From JBCBDX01 sp038529265 (lineage in GTDB: Bacteria > Pseudomonadota > Alphaproteobacteria > Rhizobiales > Rhizobiaceae): 64,000 nt of DNA. Under the pieces are notes generated by a model. It ran no database searches and was not told where the DNA came from. It saw only the letters and a list, made by a program, of their open reading frames with translations. Location of the stretch: NCBI GenBank assembly GCA_038529265.1, contig JBCBDX010000002.1:361933-425932 (forward strand), written 5' to 3'. The position numbers were made by a program, and so were the translations under genes. Positions 35,009 to 45,630 of this stretch are shown one piece after another (position 1 is the stretch's first letter; every line of letters begins with the position of its first letter).

Positions 35009-35560
35009 TCAGGTCCTTTCGGTTTTGTATGATGCGAGACCTGCTCGCAACGTTTGTGTGGCCCGGTGTAAATGGGCTTTTACGGTACCCTCGCGACAGC
35101 CAAGGATTTCGGCTGTTTCCCGGGTATCGAAACCTTCATAAAAGCGCAGAAGCACGACCTCACGCTGCCTGATCGGCAGCATCGCCATGGCTTTGGCCAG
35201 ATCGCGCATGGCATCTGCCCTTTCGGGATCGACCGCCTCATCGACCTGCCTTTCGAGCAGTTCGGTTGCATCAGCAGCTCCCCAAAATCTGCGCCGCTTG
35301 CGCGCATGTTCGCGCGCTGTGTTGATTGCCAATCCGTAAAGCCAAGTGGTGAAACGGGCTTTTGGCGCAGCCTTCAGTCGTCCGGACCTGATCTTCAGGA
35401 AAACATCCTGGACGATATCGTCGGCAGCTTCGCTTGATTGCAAAACACCCCAACCGAGCCGGTAGACAAAGTGGCGATGACGTTCAAACAGTTCAGCAAG
35501 TGCGGCACCGTCGTCTGCCGCCCGCGCGAAAAGCTGCCAGTCTGTGTCCACAGCCAGCAT
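35009..35560 (-). CDS. ECF-type RNA polymerase sigma factor
   Basis: A 183-aa sigma-70-family factor with regions 2 and 4 only. Region 2 is LAELFERHRHFVYRLGWGVLQSSEAADDIVQDVFLKI with WLYGLAINTAREH; region 4 is LPIRQREVVLLRFYEGFDTRETAEILGCREGTVKAHLHRA. The start is ATG 35560, with AAGGGGTG upstream overlapping the stop of the preceding gene; upstream in-frame codons are not conserved. It is the middle gene of a three-gene module with a one-span membrane protein and an exported TPR protein. Confidence 0.92.
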   Translation of the reverse strand: MLAVDTDWQLFARAADDGAALAELFERHRHFVYRLGWGVLQSSEAADDIVQDVFLKIRSGRLKAAPKARFTTWLYGLAINTAREHARKRRRFWGAADATELLERQVDEAVDPERADAMRDLAKAMAMLPIRQREVVLLRFYEGFDTRETAEILGCREGTVKAHLHRATQTLRAGLASYKTERT

Positions 35561-35564
35561 CAAA

Positions 35565-35933
35565 TCACCCCTTGGACGCGTTCGGACGGGTTGGCATTTG
35601 GAAAGGCGCCGGGATTTGGCGAACACGCGAAAAGGCGTTCGCGTTGATTGTCAGGCCGGGCGTCTTTGGCGCTGCAAATGTCGATGGGAGCGATGTGGCC
35701 AGCCGCGATTGCGGAATGGTACCCGGCCCACCGGCATCCATGACTGCCAAGCCAACAAAGCCAATTGCCATCGTCAAAGAAGCTGCAACCGCATACGGCG
35801 CATAACGGCGTGTTGGAGCCTGCCACGGTCGTTCGGTTGAGAGCGATCCGTCATGCTGTAGATGGCCGTAAGGCACTTTCGTGTGCCCCAGCAGCGCTTC
35901 CAGCTCTTTTAGATCATCAGGTTGTTCGGTCAT
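35565..35933 (-). CDS. single-span membrane protein, possible anti-sigma factor
   Basis: A 122-aa protein with one membrane segment (YAPYAVAASLTMAIGFVGLAVM, about residues 43-64), a short cytoplasmic N-terminus and a Pro-rich C-terminus outside. Its topology and position immediately before the ECF sigma gene suggest an anti-sigma or stress sensor, but no zinc-binding HxxxCxxC motif is present and no family is recognised. The start is uncertain between ATG 35933 and ATG 35945. Confidence 0.65.
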   Translation of the reverse strand: MTEQPDDLKELEALLGHTKVPYGHLQHDGSLSTERPWQAPTRRYAPYAVAASLTMAIGFVGLAVMDAGGPGTIPQSRLATSLPSTFAAPKTPGLTINANAFSRVRQIPAPFQMPTRPNASKG

Positions 35934-36020
35934 GGCATTTCTCATTGTTACCCATGAATGTCGTGACGAGCGCCATCGGTTTACAAGGGTCAGCATTTTT
36001 TGCTCGACCTAATGAAAAAA

Positions 36021-36040
36021 CCCGCGGATCGCTCCGCGGG
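36021..36040. terminator. terminator between hppA and the ECF module
   Basis: Hairpin CCCGCGGA-TCGC-TCCGCGGG preceded by AAAAAA and followed by TTTCG, just after the hppA stop on the minus strand. The plus-strand A-run is a T-run for minus-strand transcription, so it terminates hppA. Identical in sequence to 34608-34627. Confidence 0.88.
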
Positions 36041-36068
36041 TTTCGAAATTCGGACTTGTGCTTATGGG

Positions 36069-38204
36069 CTAGTGCGCGAGCACTGCAAGTAGCAGCAAAG
36101 CCACAATGTTGGTTATCTTGATCGCCGGGTTAACGGCAGGACCGGCCGTATCCTTATACGGGTCGCCAACGGTGTCACCGGTAACAGAAGCCTTGTGTGC
36201 TTCGGAGCCCTTTTCGTGACGCACACCGTCTTTATCGACGAAGCCGTCCTCGAAGGACTTTTTGGCATTGTCCCAAGCTCCACCACCTGAGGTCATTGAG
36301 ATGGCGACAAACAAGCCGTTGACGATCACGCCCAAGAGCATCGCACCAACTGCGGCAAACGCAGAGGCTTTAGATCCAGAGATCAGCAGCACGCCGAAGT
36401 AGACGACCAACGGAGCAAGCACCGGCAACAGGGACGGGATGACCATTTCCTTGATCGCGGCGCGTGTCAGCATATCAACTGCAGCGGCATAGTCAGGCTT
36501 GTCCTTGCCTTCCATGATGCCCGGCTTTTCGCGGAACTGGCGACGAACCTCTTCCACAACCGCACCACCGGCACGACCAACAGCTGTCATTGCAATACCA
36601 CCGAAGAGATAAGGGATCAGGCCACCGAAGATCAAACCCGCCACAACGTAGGGGTTGGAAAGATCAAACGAAATCGTGCCCATATCCGCAAAGTATGGAT
36701 ACTGGTCTGCGTTTGCAGCAAAGAACTCTAGGTCGTTTGAGTAAGCCGCAAACAGGACCAATGCGCCAAGACCAGCGGAGCCAATCGCGTAACCTTTGGT
36801 GACAGCTTTTGTCGTGTTGCCCACGGCGTCCAGCGCGTCAGTCGACTTGCGCACTTCCGGATCAAGACCGGCCATTTCCGCGATGCCACCAGCGTTGTCG
36901 GTAACAGGGCCGAAGGCATCAAGCGCAACGATCATCCCTGCAATGCCGAGCATGGCAGTGACCGCTATACCCGTACCGAACAAGCCGCCCAGTTGGAACG
37001 TTGCAATAATGCCAGCAACGATCACAATCGCGGGCAACGCCGTTGACTCAAGTGAAATCGCCAAACCCTGGATAACATTTGTGCCGTGACCGGTGACAGA
37101 TGCTTGTGAAATGGAGTTGACCGGACGCTTGTTCGTGCCGGTATAGTACTCTGTGATGACAACGATCAGCGCTGTCACCACGAGACCGATCAGGCCACAG
37201 TAAAACAGGTGACGGCCGATGATTTCCTGACCACCAACGGCGCCAATTGAGTCCCAACCGATTGTCAAAGACGTCGCAGCGCCGAGACCAATTACGGACA
37301 GAACACCGGTTGCGATCAAACCTTTATAGAGCGCGCCCATGATGGAACCGTTTGAGCCCAAGCGCACGAAAAACGTACCGATGATGGATGTCAGCAAGCA
37401 CGCTGCGCCGATGGCAAGCGGATAGAGCATGACGTCAGCAAGAACATCTGTACCGGTGAAGAAGATGGCGCCAAGAACCATGGTCGCCACGACGGTCACC
37501 GCATAGGTTTCAAACAAGTCCGCTGCCATACCCGCACAGTCACCAACATTGTCGCCAACATTGTCAGCAATGGTCGCCGGGTTGCGCGGGTCATCTTCAG
37601 GAATGCCTGCTTCAACTTTACCAACAAGGTCGCCGCCAACATCGGCGCCCTTTGTAAATATACCGCCGCCGAGACGTGCGAAAATGGAGATCAAAGAAGC
37701 ACCAAAGCCGAGCGCTACAAGCGCATCGATGACAATCCGGTCTTCGGGCGCCAAACCCATCAGGTCAACGAGGATCCAATAGTAGACGGCGACGCCAAGA
37801 AGCGCGAGACCCGCCACCAGCATTCCGGTGATAGCGCCGGATTTGAATGCGATGTCGAGGCCACCAGAAAGCGAATGAGCCGCCGCTTGCGCCGTGCGCA
37901 CATTCGCACGCACTGATACAAACATGCCGATATAACCGGCAACACCGGACAAAACGGCACCAATGACAAAACCAATTGCAGCGGTGGCGCCGAGCAGCAG
38001 CCATGTGGCGGCCGCAACGATGACGCCAACGATGGCAATGGTTGAATATTGACGGTTGAGATAGGCCTGAGCACCTTCGCGGATCGCGCTAGCGATCTCT
38101 TGCATTCGTGCATTGCCCTGATCTGATGCCAACACAGACTGTGTCGCCCAGATCGCGTAAAGAACGGATACCAAACCGCATCCGATCACCGCGAGAAGCA
38201 GCAT
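36069..38204 (-). CDS. hppA: membrane H+-translocating pyrophosphatase (K+-independent type)
   Basis: Pumps protons out of the cytoplasm using the hydrolysis of pyrophosphate. The protein is 711 aa with about 16 membrane helices. The catalytic segment [41 protein letters not shown] is complete. The [16 protein letters not shown] motif has Lys after GNTT, the residue that marks potassium-independent proton pumps. The start at ATG 38204 is supported by GGAGGAAATAAA. Confidence 0.96.
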   Translation of the reverse strand: MLLLAVIGCGLVSVLYAIWATQSVLASDQGNARMQEIASAIREGAQAYLNRQYSTIAIVGVIVAAATWLLLGATAAIGFVIGAVLSGVAGYIGMFVSVRANVRTAQAAAHSLSGGLDIAFKSGAITGMLVAGLALLGVAVYYWILVDLMGLAPEDRIVIDALVALGFGASLISIFARLGGGIFTKGADVGGDLVGKVEAGIPEDDPRNPATIADNVGDNVGDCAGMAADLFETYAVTVVATMVLGAIFFTGTDVLADVMLYPLAIGAACLLTSIIGTFFVRLGSNGSIMGALYKGLIATGVLSVIGLGAATSLTIGWDSIGAVGGQEIIGRHLFYCGLIGLVVTALIVVITEYYTGTNKRPVNSISQASVTGHGTNVIQGLAISLESTALPAIVIVAGIIATFQLGGLFGTGIAVTAMLGIAGMIVALDAFGPVTDNAGGIAEMAGLDPEVRKSTDALDAVGNTTKAVTKGYAIGSAGLGALVLFAAYSNDLEFFAANADQYPYFADMGTISFDLSNPYVVAGLIFGGLIPYLFGGIAMTAVGRAGGAVVEEVRRQFREKPGIMEGKDKPDYAAAVDMLTRAAIKEMVIPSLLPVLAPLVVYFGVLLISGSKASAFAAVGAMLLGVIVNGLFVAISMTSGGGAWDNAKKSFEDGFVDKDGVRHEKGSEAHKASVTGDTVGDPYKDTAGPAVNPAIKITNIVALLLLAVLAH

Positions 38205-38364
38205 TTTATTTCCTCCAATATGGTATTTCCCGATCAGGAAACACGCATTACCCAAAATGGCCGCGAAAGCGTCAGCCCCGCCTCGAGACGGCGCGACGTA
38301 TGCAGGAAGGGCGTCGGGGGGTCAAGCGCGCAAACTGCACGCCCACAATGGTTTGGCCAAAAGG

Positions 38365-39624
38365 TTATGCCGGTTGAAGCTTACGCCGTGACGCCAGCGT
38401 ATGAACGACCAGCAATAGAAGGCATGCCGCAGCGAGCGGAATCAGAATAAGGTTGAGAGCAATCCAACCGCCTTGAGCCGTGTCACCAAATGCATTGAGC
38501 GTTGCACCAGACATTAGCGACGCAAAGGCGACCGTTGAAAACAGCGCAAAATCATGGACGCCTTGCACCTTGTTTTTCTCGGACGCGCGATATGTGTCGG
38601 TAATCATGGCGGTGGAGCCTATGAAGCCGAAGTTCCAACCAACGCCCAACAGGATCAGCGCTAACCAGAACTGCCAAAGCTGTACGCCGGTCAAGGCGAC
38701 CATCCCGCAAAGGAGCAGGATCGCCAACCCAGTTCCAACGATGACTTCCTTGCCAAAGCGGGCAATCAATCTTCCGGTAACGAAGCTAGGCGCGAACATA
38801 GCCATCACGTGCCAGGAAATTCCAAGCGTCGCCTGATCTATGGACAAACCACAACCAACCATCGCAAGCGGTGCACCCGTCATCATGAAAGCCATCAGCG
38901 CATAGCTGGTGACCCCGCAGGCAAACGCAATCATGAAACGCGGTTGCGTTATGATTGTTGAAAGCTGCCGCGCATCGACGTGGGCTGAGCCACCAGCTTC
39001 GTTTTCGCTTTCTACATTTGGATTGGACCGCAAAAGCGCCAAGACACCCATGCCTGCCAGACCAAGCATCGACACGGCGAAGAACGCGCCAGCAAAGTCA
39101 ACCGGTGCCATCATATCGCGGGTCAGTATGACCAGTTGAGGCCCCAAAATCGCAGCAATGACGCCACCGCCAAGGACCCAGGAAATGGCTTTCGGTTTGA
39201 AATCGGGTGGCGATGCATCGGCGGCAGCAAATCGGAACTGCTGCACAAACGCGCCACCGAGGCCAACAATCATCAATGCCATGACGAACAGCCAGAAGTC
39301 ACCGCGCATGATAGCAAGGCCCGCCAAAGCGCCACCCAGCGCCGTCACCAGCGAACCTGTCATGAAACCGTTTTTGCTACCGACCATACGCATGAACAGC
39401 GCAGCTGGCATGGCACCCAAAGCAACGCCGACGGTAAACCCGGTGACCGGGGCTGTAGCCAGCGTCTTGTCTGCATCGAGAAGATAATCTCCGGCAAGAC
39501 CACCCATAGACATCATGATGGGAGCCGCAGAGCCGATGATAGCCTGCGACGACGCAAAAATAAGCGCAGTTCGTTTGGCCTCTCTCAAGGCTACATTCTG
39601 ACGATCAGTCATTTGAGCAACCAT
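38365..39624 (-). CDS. MFS transporter
   Basis: Major-facilitator transporter of 419 aa with about 12 membrane helices. Typical glycine-rich loops include VGSKNGFMTGSLVTALGGALAG after helix 2, and SWHVMAMFAPSFVTGRLIARFGKEV in the second half, which is the repeat of the MFS A-motif. The substrate cannot be predicted; drug efflux is common in this group. ATG 39624 comes one base after the nusB stop, suggesting translational coupling; ATG 39612 is an alternative. Confidence 0.88.
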   Translation of the reverse strand: MVAQMTDRQNVALREAKRTALIFASSQAIIGSAAPIMMSMGGLAGDYLLDADKTLATAPVTGFTVGVALGAMPAALFMRMVGSKNGFMTGSLVTALGGALAGLAIMRGDFWLFVMALMIVGLGGAFVQQFRFAAADASPPDFKPKAISWVLGGGVIAAILGPQLVILTRDMMAPVDFAGAFFAVSMLGLAGMGVLALLRSNPNVESENEAGGSAHVDARQLSTIITQPRFMIAFACGVTSYALMAFMMTGAPLAMVGCGLSIDQATLGISWHVMAMFAPSFVTGRLIARFGKEVIVGTGLAILLLCGMVALTGVQLWQFWLALILLGVGWNFGFIGSTAMITDTYRASEKNKVQGVHDFALFSTVAFASLMSGATLNAFGDTAQGGWIALNLILIPLAAACLLLLVVHTLASRRKLQPA

Positions 39625-39625
39625 G

Positions 39626-40087
39626 TCAGTCGCGGTGGGTGCGTGCAATGCGATCAAGCACCGCATTTACGGTTTTTGGTTCGTCGCCCTCATCATAGAA
39701 TGCGTTGGCGATTTCTACATATTCAGAGATGATTACAGGTTTTGGCACATCACTGCGATGTAGCAATTCGTAGGTGCCACCGCGCAATACGGCGCGAAGT
39801 GTCCCGTCTAGCCGCGACAACGACCAACCGTCGGCCAGCGCTGCCCGGATAATCGGGTCGATTTTTGTTTGTTGCTCTACCACGCCGGACAGTAGAGAGC
39901 GAAACCAGCTCGCATCAGCAGGCGCTAATTGCTCACCATCCAACTCTTTGCCCAGACGGAACGTTTCATATTCAGCGGCCGTTTCAAGCACGCCCTGCCC
40001 CGAAAGCTCCATCTGAAAAAGTGCTTGTACGGCAGCAAGACGTGCCGCGCCGCGCATATTGACGGTTTTGCTTGCCTGCTCAGCCAT
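39626..40087 (-). CDS. nusB: transcription antitermination factor NusB
   Basis: A 153-aa all-helical RNA-binding factor that works with NusE in rRNA antitermination. Family features are [17 protein letters not shown] at the start and the C-terminal [37 protein letters not shown]. It overlaps the ribH stop by one base (TAATG), in the conserved ribH-nusB order. Confidence 0.95.
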   Translation of the reverse strand: MAEQASKTVNMRGAARLAAVQALFQMELSGQGVLETAAEYETFRLGKELDGEQLAPADASWFRSLLSGVVEQQTKIDPIIRAALADGWSLSRLDGTLRAVLRGGTYELLHRSDVPKPVIISEYVEIANAFYDEGDEPKTVNAVLDRIARTHRD

Positions 40088-40518
40088 TAAGCAACGCCAA
40101 ACTTGTTTTTCAGCGCTATCATGGTCAGCGCTGCTTTGGCTGTAAAACCGCCTTTATCTTTGCGAGTACGATCAGCACGGTCCCAAGCCTGCTCCATGTT
40201 CTGAACGGTCATGATGCCATTGCCGAGTGCAAGATTTTTGGAGACAGACAAATCCATCAACGCGCGTGCAGATTCGTTGCAAACAATCTCAAAGTGATAG
40301 GTCTCACCGCGAATGACCATGCCGAGCACGACGAAACCATCATAGGCTTTGTCGCCATCAAGAGCGTAGGAAACGGCGGCAGGCAATTCCAGCGCACCCA
40401 TTACGGTCACCACTTCATAGGTCGCGCCCGCTTCATCCAGCGCTGCTTTGGCGCCCTCAAGCAGTGCGTCTGACAATTCGTCGTAAAACCGCGCTTCGGC
40501 GATCAAAAGATGGGGCAT
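40087..40518 (-). CDS. ribH: 6,7-dimethyl-8-ribityllumazine synthase
   Basis: Catalyses the penultimate step of riboflavin synthesis. The short 143-aa form contains the substrate-binding motifs [42 protein letters not shown] and [18 protein letters not shown]. It overlaps nusB by one base and is preceded by ribE. Confidence 0.95.
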   Translation of the reverse strand: MPHLLIAEARFYDELSDALLEGAKAALDEAGATYEVVTVMGALELPAAVSYALDGDKAYDGFVVLGMVIRGETYHFEIVCNESARALMDLSVSKNLALGNGIMTVQNMEQAWDRADRTRKDKGGFTAKAALTMIALKNKFGVA

Positions 40519-40553
40519 GAACTTAGCCAGTCATGAAATGTTGAAGGGGGCGC

Positions 40554-41177
40554 TTAAGACTGTTTTTCCAATTGCGCAAGACGGTCCACATAACGCTTCA
40601 CATAGCGCGCCAACATGTCGACTTCCAGATTGATCAGGTCATCGACAGTGGCGTTGCCCCACGTCGTTACTTTCTGACTATGGGCAATCAACAGCACGTC
40701 AAACACCGCACCTTCAACGCTGTTTACGGTCAGCGATGTGCCGTCCAAGGTGATTGAGCCCTTCGGCGCAATAAATGGAGAAAGCTCGTCTGGTGCTTGG
40801 AGGAAAAAGCGTCTGGCGTCGCCTTCGTCTTTGATGTCGATGATCTTGGCCAAACCATCGACATGGCCAGACACCATGTGACCACCATATTCGTCACCAA
40901 CCTTCATGGCACGCTCCAAATTGATTTGGCTATCTGCGCGCCAGTGGTTTGCGTTGGTCAAACGGAGCGCCTCTTCCCAAGCTTCGACCGCGAACCAGTT
41001 CGCACCCGCATCGGTACCGCGATCCACCACAGTCAGGCAAACGCCTGCACAGGAAATGGAAGCGCCAATATCGATGGTTTTGGGGTCATAGGCTGTTTGG
41101 ATCTTAAACAACTTGCCGCTCGGCAATTGTTGCACCTGATCTACAACTCCAATGTCTGTGATGATACCAGTGAACAT
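40554..41177 (-). CDS. ribE: riboflavin synthase alpha subunit
   Basis: Converts two lumazines into riboflavin. It is a tandem of two lumazine-binding barrels (207 aa): [17 protein letters not shown] with CAGVCLTVVDRG in the first, GHVDGLAKIIDIKDEGDARRFF with GSITLDGTSLTVNSVEGAVFDVLLI in the second. The start ATG overlaps the ribD stop by one base (TGATG). Confidence 0.95.
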   Translation of the reverse strand: MFTGIITDIGVVDQVQQLPSGKLFKIQTAYDPKTIDIGASISCAGVCLTVVDRGTDAGANWFAVEAWEEALRLTNANHWRADSQINLERAMKVGDEYGGHMVSGHVDGLAKIIDIKDEGDARRFFLQAPDELSPFIAPKGSITLDGTSLTVNSVEGAVFDVLLIAHSQKVTTWGNATVDDLINLEVDMLARYVKRYVDRLAQLEKQS

Positions 41178-42265
41178 CAGCGTGTCCGTTCGTAAAAATA
41201 GGCGATATCGTCGCCATAATGTTCCTGTCCGAGCGAAGCGAACTCACGCGATACATTGTGCGGCCCAATTGGTGATGCAAGCCCGTCGGCGCCAAGTTGC
41301 CTATCGGATTGAATGAGAACAAGTCGATCCACCAAATCCTCGGTCAAAAAAGATTTGGCCAGTTGAGCTCCTCCTTCTAGGAATACTGACTGTGTGCCCA
41401 TAGAAGCCAAATCCTCGAGCAGCTCGGGCAAAGCAACCTCTCCTTGGTGCTCAGCACAAGCGATGATGTTCACGCCCATGGCCCGCAGACTAGCCGCATT
41501 AGCGCTGTCAGGTGCGCATGTCGCGATTGATGTTTTGATGCGCCGGGCGGTTTGCGCAAGCTTGGACGAGGCCGAAAGCCGGGCATGTCTGTCAACGACC
41601 ACGCGATGGGGTGACCGATGCTCCATGCCATCAAGACGCACATCAAGCGAGGGATCATCGGCCAGCACGGTTCCAATGCCAACCATGATGGCATCATGCT
41701 CCGCTCGCATCTGGTGAACCTGGTCTCTCGTGGCTTCACCCGTTACTGGAACGCTGCCCTGTCCTTTGAGGCCGAGCATGCCATCTGCGCTGATAGCCAA
41801 TTTGAGGGTTACGCCACTGCGCTTGGACTGAGATCGCACAAGGTAGGCCCAAAGCACGGACCGCGCCTCATCCGCGCCGACATCGGCTTCGATCTCAACA
41901 CCGGCATCGCGCAGGATTGCGAACCCCTTGCCCGCGACACGATCGTCAGGGTCGGACAACGCACATACCAGCCGAGCGATACCGGCATTGGCCAAAGCAT
42001 CGGCACAAGGCGGTGTACGTCCGTGATGCGCACAAGGCTCCAGCGTGACGTAGGCGGTCGCGCCCATTGCCGCCTTTCCTGCTTCGGCAAGCGCTTGCGT
42101 TTCAGCATGGGGACGTCCCCCGACAGCTGTAACGCCTCGGCCAATGATGATGCCGTCTTTGACAATCACGGTGCCAACGGAAGGGTTTGTTGCCGTGCGG
42201 CCCAAATTTTGGCGCGAAAACGCGATGGCCTCGCGCATGAACTCAAGGTCGGCCTTAGTCGGCAT
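41177..42265 (-). CDS. ribD: bifunctional riboflavin deaminase/reductase
   Basis: Bifunctional enzyme of 362 aa. The N-terminal deaminase holds the zinc site HAETQAL and [15 protein letters not shown]; the C-terminal reductase holds [24 protein letters not shown] and [15 protein letters not shown]. It deaminates and reduces the pyrimidine intermediate of riboflavin synthesis. The start is ATG 42265 or ATG 42274; either overlaps the end of nrdR. Confidence 0.95.
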   Translation of the reverse strand: MPTKADLEFMREAIAFSRQNLGRTATNPSVGTVIVKDGIIIGRGVTAVGGRPHAETQALAEAGKAAMGATAYVTLEPCAHHGRTPPCADALANAGIARLVCALSDPDDRVAGKGFAILRDAGVEIEADVGADEARSVLWAYLVRSQSKRSGVTLKLAISADGMLGLKGQGSVPVTGEATRDQVHQMRAEHDAIMVGIGTVLADDPSLDVRLDGMEHRSPHRVVVDRHARLSASSKLAQTARRIKTSIATCAPDSANAASLRAMGVNIIACAEHQGEVALPELLEDLASMGTQSVFLEGGAQLAKSFLTEDLVDRLVLIQSDRQLGADGLASPIGPHNVSREFASLGQEHYGDDIAYFYERTR

Positions 42266-42749
42266 CGATATCATCTATATCGCGTTTGGCTTTACCGCCA
42301 TTTTTGGACAATTCGCCCAGCAGGTCTCGAAAGTCATCGGAATTGGAAAAATCCATATAGACGGAAGCAAAGCGCACATAGGCCACATCATCCATGCCTT
42401 TGAGAACTTCCAAAACCAGGTTGCCAACATCATCGGCATGAATTTCCTGTTCGCCAGAAGCTTCCAGCTGACGCACAATGCCGGAGACCGCGCGCTCCAC
42501 CCGCTCTGGATCGACAGGGCGTTTGCGCAGCGCGACTTCAAAGGAACGAGCCAGCTTGTCGCGGTCGAACGGCACCTTGCGGCCATTACGTTTGGTGACA
42601 TACAGTTCGCGAAGCTGCACACGCTCGAACGTCGTAAAGCGCCCGCCGCAATCCGGGCAAAAGCGGCGGCGGCGAATGACATTGTTGTCCTCGGCAGGAC
42701 GCGAATCCTTCACCTGCGTGTTTTCGTTTGAGCAGTAGGGGCAGCGCAT
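42255..42749 (-). CDS. nrdR: transcriptional regulator NrdR
   Basis: Represses ribonucleotide reductase genes in response to ATP/dATP (164 aa). The N-terminal zinc ribbon has [18 protein letters not shown] and [13 protein letters not shown]; the ATP-cone follows ([29 protein letters not shown]). Length and order (glyA, nrdR, ribD) are as in other alphaproteobacteria. Confidence 0.96.
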   Translation of the reverse strand: MRCPYCSNENTQVKDSRPAEDNNVIRRRRFCPDCGGRFTTFERVQLRELYVTKRNGRKVPFDRDKLARSFEVALRKRPVDPERVERAVSGIVRQLEASGEQEIHADDVGNLVLEVLKGMDDVAYVRFASVYMDFSNSDDFRDLLGELSKNGGKAKRDIDDIDAD

Positions 42750-42758
42750 GGTGGGCTA

Positions 42759-42786
42759 GTGAATGGTCAGCGGTGAATGGTCAATG
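42759..42786. repeat. 14-bp tandem repeat between glyA and nrdR
   Basis: GTGAATGGTCAGCG (42759-42772) is followed by GTGAATGGTCAATG (42773-42786). A complementary stretch ACCATTTCACC lies about 25 bases further on, so the area can fold. It sits in the 80-base gap between glyA and nrdR. Confidence 0.7.
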
Positions 42787-42830
42787 GCTTTTACACCCAA
42801 CCACCCACCATTTCACCATTCGCGGTAAGC

Positions 42831-44141
42831 TCAAAGGTGCGGGTAAATCGGGAAGCGATCAGTTAGCGCTATAACCTTGGCTTTGACCGCTGCTTCCACC
42901 TCACCATTATTGTCTTCGCCATTGGCTTTCAGGCCATCCAATACCTCGGTGATCAATTCACCAACCTGTTGGAACTCAGCCGTGCCGAAACCGCGTGTTG
43001 TCGCAGCAGGTGTACCCAAGCGAATACCTGATGTGATCGCCGGCTTTTCTGGATCAAACGGCACGCCGTTCTTGTTGCAAGTAATGTTTGCACGGCCGAG
43101 CGACGCTTCGGCCGCCTTACCGGTGATCCCCTTGGGACGCAGATCAACGAGCATCAAGTGATTGTCTGTACCGTTGGAGACAATATTGCAGCCACCTTTT
43201 TCAAGCGTTGCCGCCAATATTTTCGCATTCTCGACCACAGAACCCATGTAGGATTTGAACTCGGGATTGAGTGCCTCGCCAAACGCGACAGCTTTACCGG
43301 CGATGACATGCATCAGTGGCCCGCCTTGGATGCCGGGGAAAATCGCTGAATTGAACTTCTTGGCCAGTGCTTCGTCATCGGTAAGAATCATGCCGCCTCG
43401 TGGGCCGCGCAGTGTCTTGTGTGTTGTCGTTGTCGCCACATGAGCATGCGGGAACGGGTTCGGATGCACGCCCGCTGCGACCAAGCCGGCAAAGTGGGCC
43501 ATATCGACCAACAGGTAAGCACCAACTTCATCGGCAATCTTTCGGAACGCTTCGAAATCCCAAACGCGGCTGTAGGCAGAACCACCTGCAATGATCAGCT
43601 TTGGCTCATGCTCAATGGCAAGTGCGCGGACCTGATCCATATCGATGATACCATCCTGCTGGCGTACGCCATACTGGACGGCATTGAACCACTTGCCCGA
43701 CTGGTTTGGTTTGGCACCGTGTGTGAGGTGGCCACCAGCATCGAGGCTCATACCCAAAATGGTATCGCCTGGCTTGATCAACGCTTGAAAGACGCCTTGG
43801 TTGGCCTGCGAACCAGAATTGGGCTGCACATTGGCAAAGCCACAGCCAAACAGCTTTGTAGCGCGCTCGATGGCCAGCTCTTCTGCAATATCGACAAACT
43901 CACAACCGCCATAATACCGGCGACCGGGATACCCTTCGGCATATTTGTTGGTCATCACAGAGCCCTGTGCTTCGAGCACAGCACGCGAAACAATGTTTTC
44001 CGACGCGATCAGTTCAATCTCGTGGCGTTGACGACCAAGCTCTTTGCCGATGGCGCCTGCGATGGCTGGGTCTGTCTCGGCAAGTGAGTTGCCGAAGAAA
44101 CTGGTCGAGAATGGCTGAGCTGCTGCGCTATCGTTGGACAT
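42831..44141 (-). CDS. glyA: serine hydroxymethyltransferase
   Basis: PLP enzyme of 436 aa that interconverts serine and glycine, supplying one-carbon units. The PLP-lysine motif [28 protein letters not shown] near the N-terminus and [18 protein letters not shown] are all present. It is preceded by a 12-bp perfect dyad (44197-44224) and followed by nrdR on the same strand. Confidence 0.97.
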   Translation of the reverse strand: MSNDSAAAQPFSTSFFGNSLAETDPAIAGAIGKELGRQRHEIELIASENIVSRAVLEAQGSVMTNKYAEGYPGRRYYGGCEFVDIAEELAIERATKLFGCGFANVQPNSGSQANQGVFQALIKPGDTILGMSLDAGGHLTHGAKPNQSGKWFNAVQYGVRQQDGIIDMDQVRALAIEHEPKLIIAGGSAYSRVWDFEAFRKIADEVGAYLLVDMAHFAGLVAAGVHPNPFPHAHVATTTTHKTLRGPRGGMILTDDEALAKKFNSAIFPGIQGGPLMHVIAGKAVAFGEALNPEFKSYMGSVVENAKILAATLEKGGCNIVSNGTDNHLMLVDLRPKGITGKAAEASLGRANITCNKNGVPFDPEKPAITSGIRLGTPAATTRGFGTAEFQQVGELITEVLDGLKANGEDNNGEVEAAVKAKVIALTDRFPIYPHL

Positions 44142-44196
44142 TGGGTAATCCTTTTGTCGGGAACAGACGTCAAAATGGGTGCATACACGCGTTCAA

Positions 44197-44224
44197 TTGG
44201 TGTGTCAGCACACTGACACACCAA
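44197..44224. repeat. perfect 12-bp inverted repeat upstream of glyA
   Basis: TTGGTGTGTCAG-CACA-CTGACACACCAA: both arms pair perfectly across a 4-base loop. It lies 28 bases after the L,D-transpeptidase stop and 55 bases before glyA, both on the minus strand. It lacks a T-tract on that strand, so it is either an unusual terminator or an operator/leader element of glyA. Confidence 0.8.
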
Positions 44225-44252
44225 ATCACACCAGATATTGGCAATAAATTGC

Positions 44253-45524
44253 TTAGAGCGTTTGCGTCAGGCGAAGCATAGCAACGCCGTCGCGTCCGTA
44301 AATATCATCACGGAAGTGAACAACACCGGCATTGTTCGACCAGGCGCTGACGTACACGAAGTAAACAGGAACCTCGACAGGAACTGCAATTTCCGTATTC
44401 ACGCCACTTGAAATGACCTGCTCAATGCGGCGGCGATTCCATGTGGGATCGGTGTCCAAAAGCCAAGATGTCAGTTCGCGAATATTATGAACGCGCACAC
44501 AACCGGACGATTCGAAGCGCAGGAACTTGCCGAACAAGGACTGCTGCGGCGTGTCATGCATATAGACCGCATGAGGGTTGTAGAAGTTGATCTTCGTCGA
44601 AGACATCGCGTTGATTTTGCCAGGGTCCTGGCGGAAGCGCAGGCTGACAGCCTCTTCCGTTGACCAGTCAACGAATTCCGGCGGCACCTCGTTGCCTTGA
44701 TTGTCGAAAAGACGAATCTTGTTGCGCGTCAGATATGTTGGATCTTCGCGCATCAGCGGAATGATATCCTTGCGGATAATCGATTTTGGCGCCGTCCAAT
44801 ATGGATTGAGGATAACCTCGTGGATTTTGGACGACAAAATTGGTGTCTGACGGTCAATCTTACCGACAATTGCTTTGTGGCGCAGGTCAACGCGATCACT
44901 ACGCACCGCTTCAATCTCAGCGGCAGGGATGTTAACCATTACATACCGATCGCCAAGAAAGCCCGACATCGCGCGCAGGCGAACAAGATTTGTTTCCAGC
45001 TGGCCGAGGCGAACGTCAGCCGGCACGTTTAGAGCCTGTAACGTGTAGTTGCCCACAACGCCGTCGGCGACCATGCCGTGGCGCTCCTGAAAGCGTTTCA
45101 GCGCACCGTCAAGGAAAGTATCAAAGGTAGAGCTATCGCCGGCGTTACGCGGCAAATCGCCTGAGATTATCAGACGTCGACGCAGTTCGCTGACCGCATT
45201 GTCGCGAACACCGACGCGTAGAGCCTGCGTCGCGTTGACGCGAGGCCAACCTCCGCGAGAAACGATGTCGCGGTACTGAACCATTGCGCCTTCAACGTAT
45301 GAGGCAGTGGGAGCAGACAGGATTGGCAAGCGATTGTTGATCGCGGCTTTGTTTCTGGTGCCAGAGGCATCAAACTGATCGTCCCACGCACCGCGCTGTG
45401 GCGACTGCAGGATATCCATCACTGACGATTGTGCAGCCGCTTTGTTCGCAACTGCGAGTCCTGCCGCAGACGCAAGCGCGCTGCGGAGAAAATGTCGGCG
45501 TGTATCTTTTCTAAATCCAGTCAT
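44253..45524 (-). CDS. L,D-transpeptidase family protein
   Basis: Exported YkuD-domain transpeptidase of 423 aa that forms 3-3 cross-links in peptidoglycan or attaches proteins to it. It begins with a Tat-type signal (TRRHFLRSALASAAGLAVANKAAA). A PG_binding_1-like domain is at about residues 130-175 (LKRFQERHGMVADGVVGNYTLQALN). The YkuD core, about residues 190-345, contains YMHDTPQQSLFGKFLRFESSGCVRVHN, with catalytic His and Cys. The MarR gene at 46516-47028 resembles LdtR, which controls such enzymes in related bacteria. Confidence 0.93.
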   Translation of the reverse strand: MTGFRKDTRRHFLRSALASAAGLAVANKAAAQSSVMDILQSPQRGAWDDQFDASGTRNKAAINNRLPILSAPTASYVEGAMVQYRDIVSRGGWPRVNATQALRVGVRDNAVSELRRRLIISGDLPRNAGDSSTFDTFLDGALKRFQERHGMVADGVVGNYTLQALNVPADVRLGQLETNLVRLRAMSGFLGDRYVMVNIPAAEIEAVRSDRVDLRHKAIVGKIDRQTPILSSKIHEVILNPYWTAPKSIIRKDIIPLMREDPTYLTRNKIRLFDNQGNEVPPEFVDWSTEEAVSLRFRQDPGKINAMSSTKINFYNPHAVYMHDTPQQSLFGKFLRFESSGCVRVHNIRELTSWLLDTDPTWNRRRIEQVISSGVNTEIAVPVEVPVYFVYVSAWSNNAGVVHFRDDIYGRDGVAMLRLTQTL

Positions 45525-45630
45525 GTCCCACTCGCGTAAGTCTCTTTGGATATGGCGATTGAAGCTACCGTCGTCAACTTAACAAACCGGAAACCATCGT
45601 CACGCTTTTGCGAGGCCCAGAAAGTCAACA

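Noticed and set aside
35934..36020. ECF-type promoter (GTAAAC near a CGTC) for the sigma module
   Set aside because: The two elements are only about 9 bases apart, far less than the 16-base spacer expected.
40554..42274. FMN riboswitch upstream of the riboflavin genes
   Set aside because: ribD, ribE and ribH are packed with overlaps after nrdR; there is no leader long enough for an FMN element.
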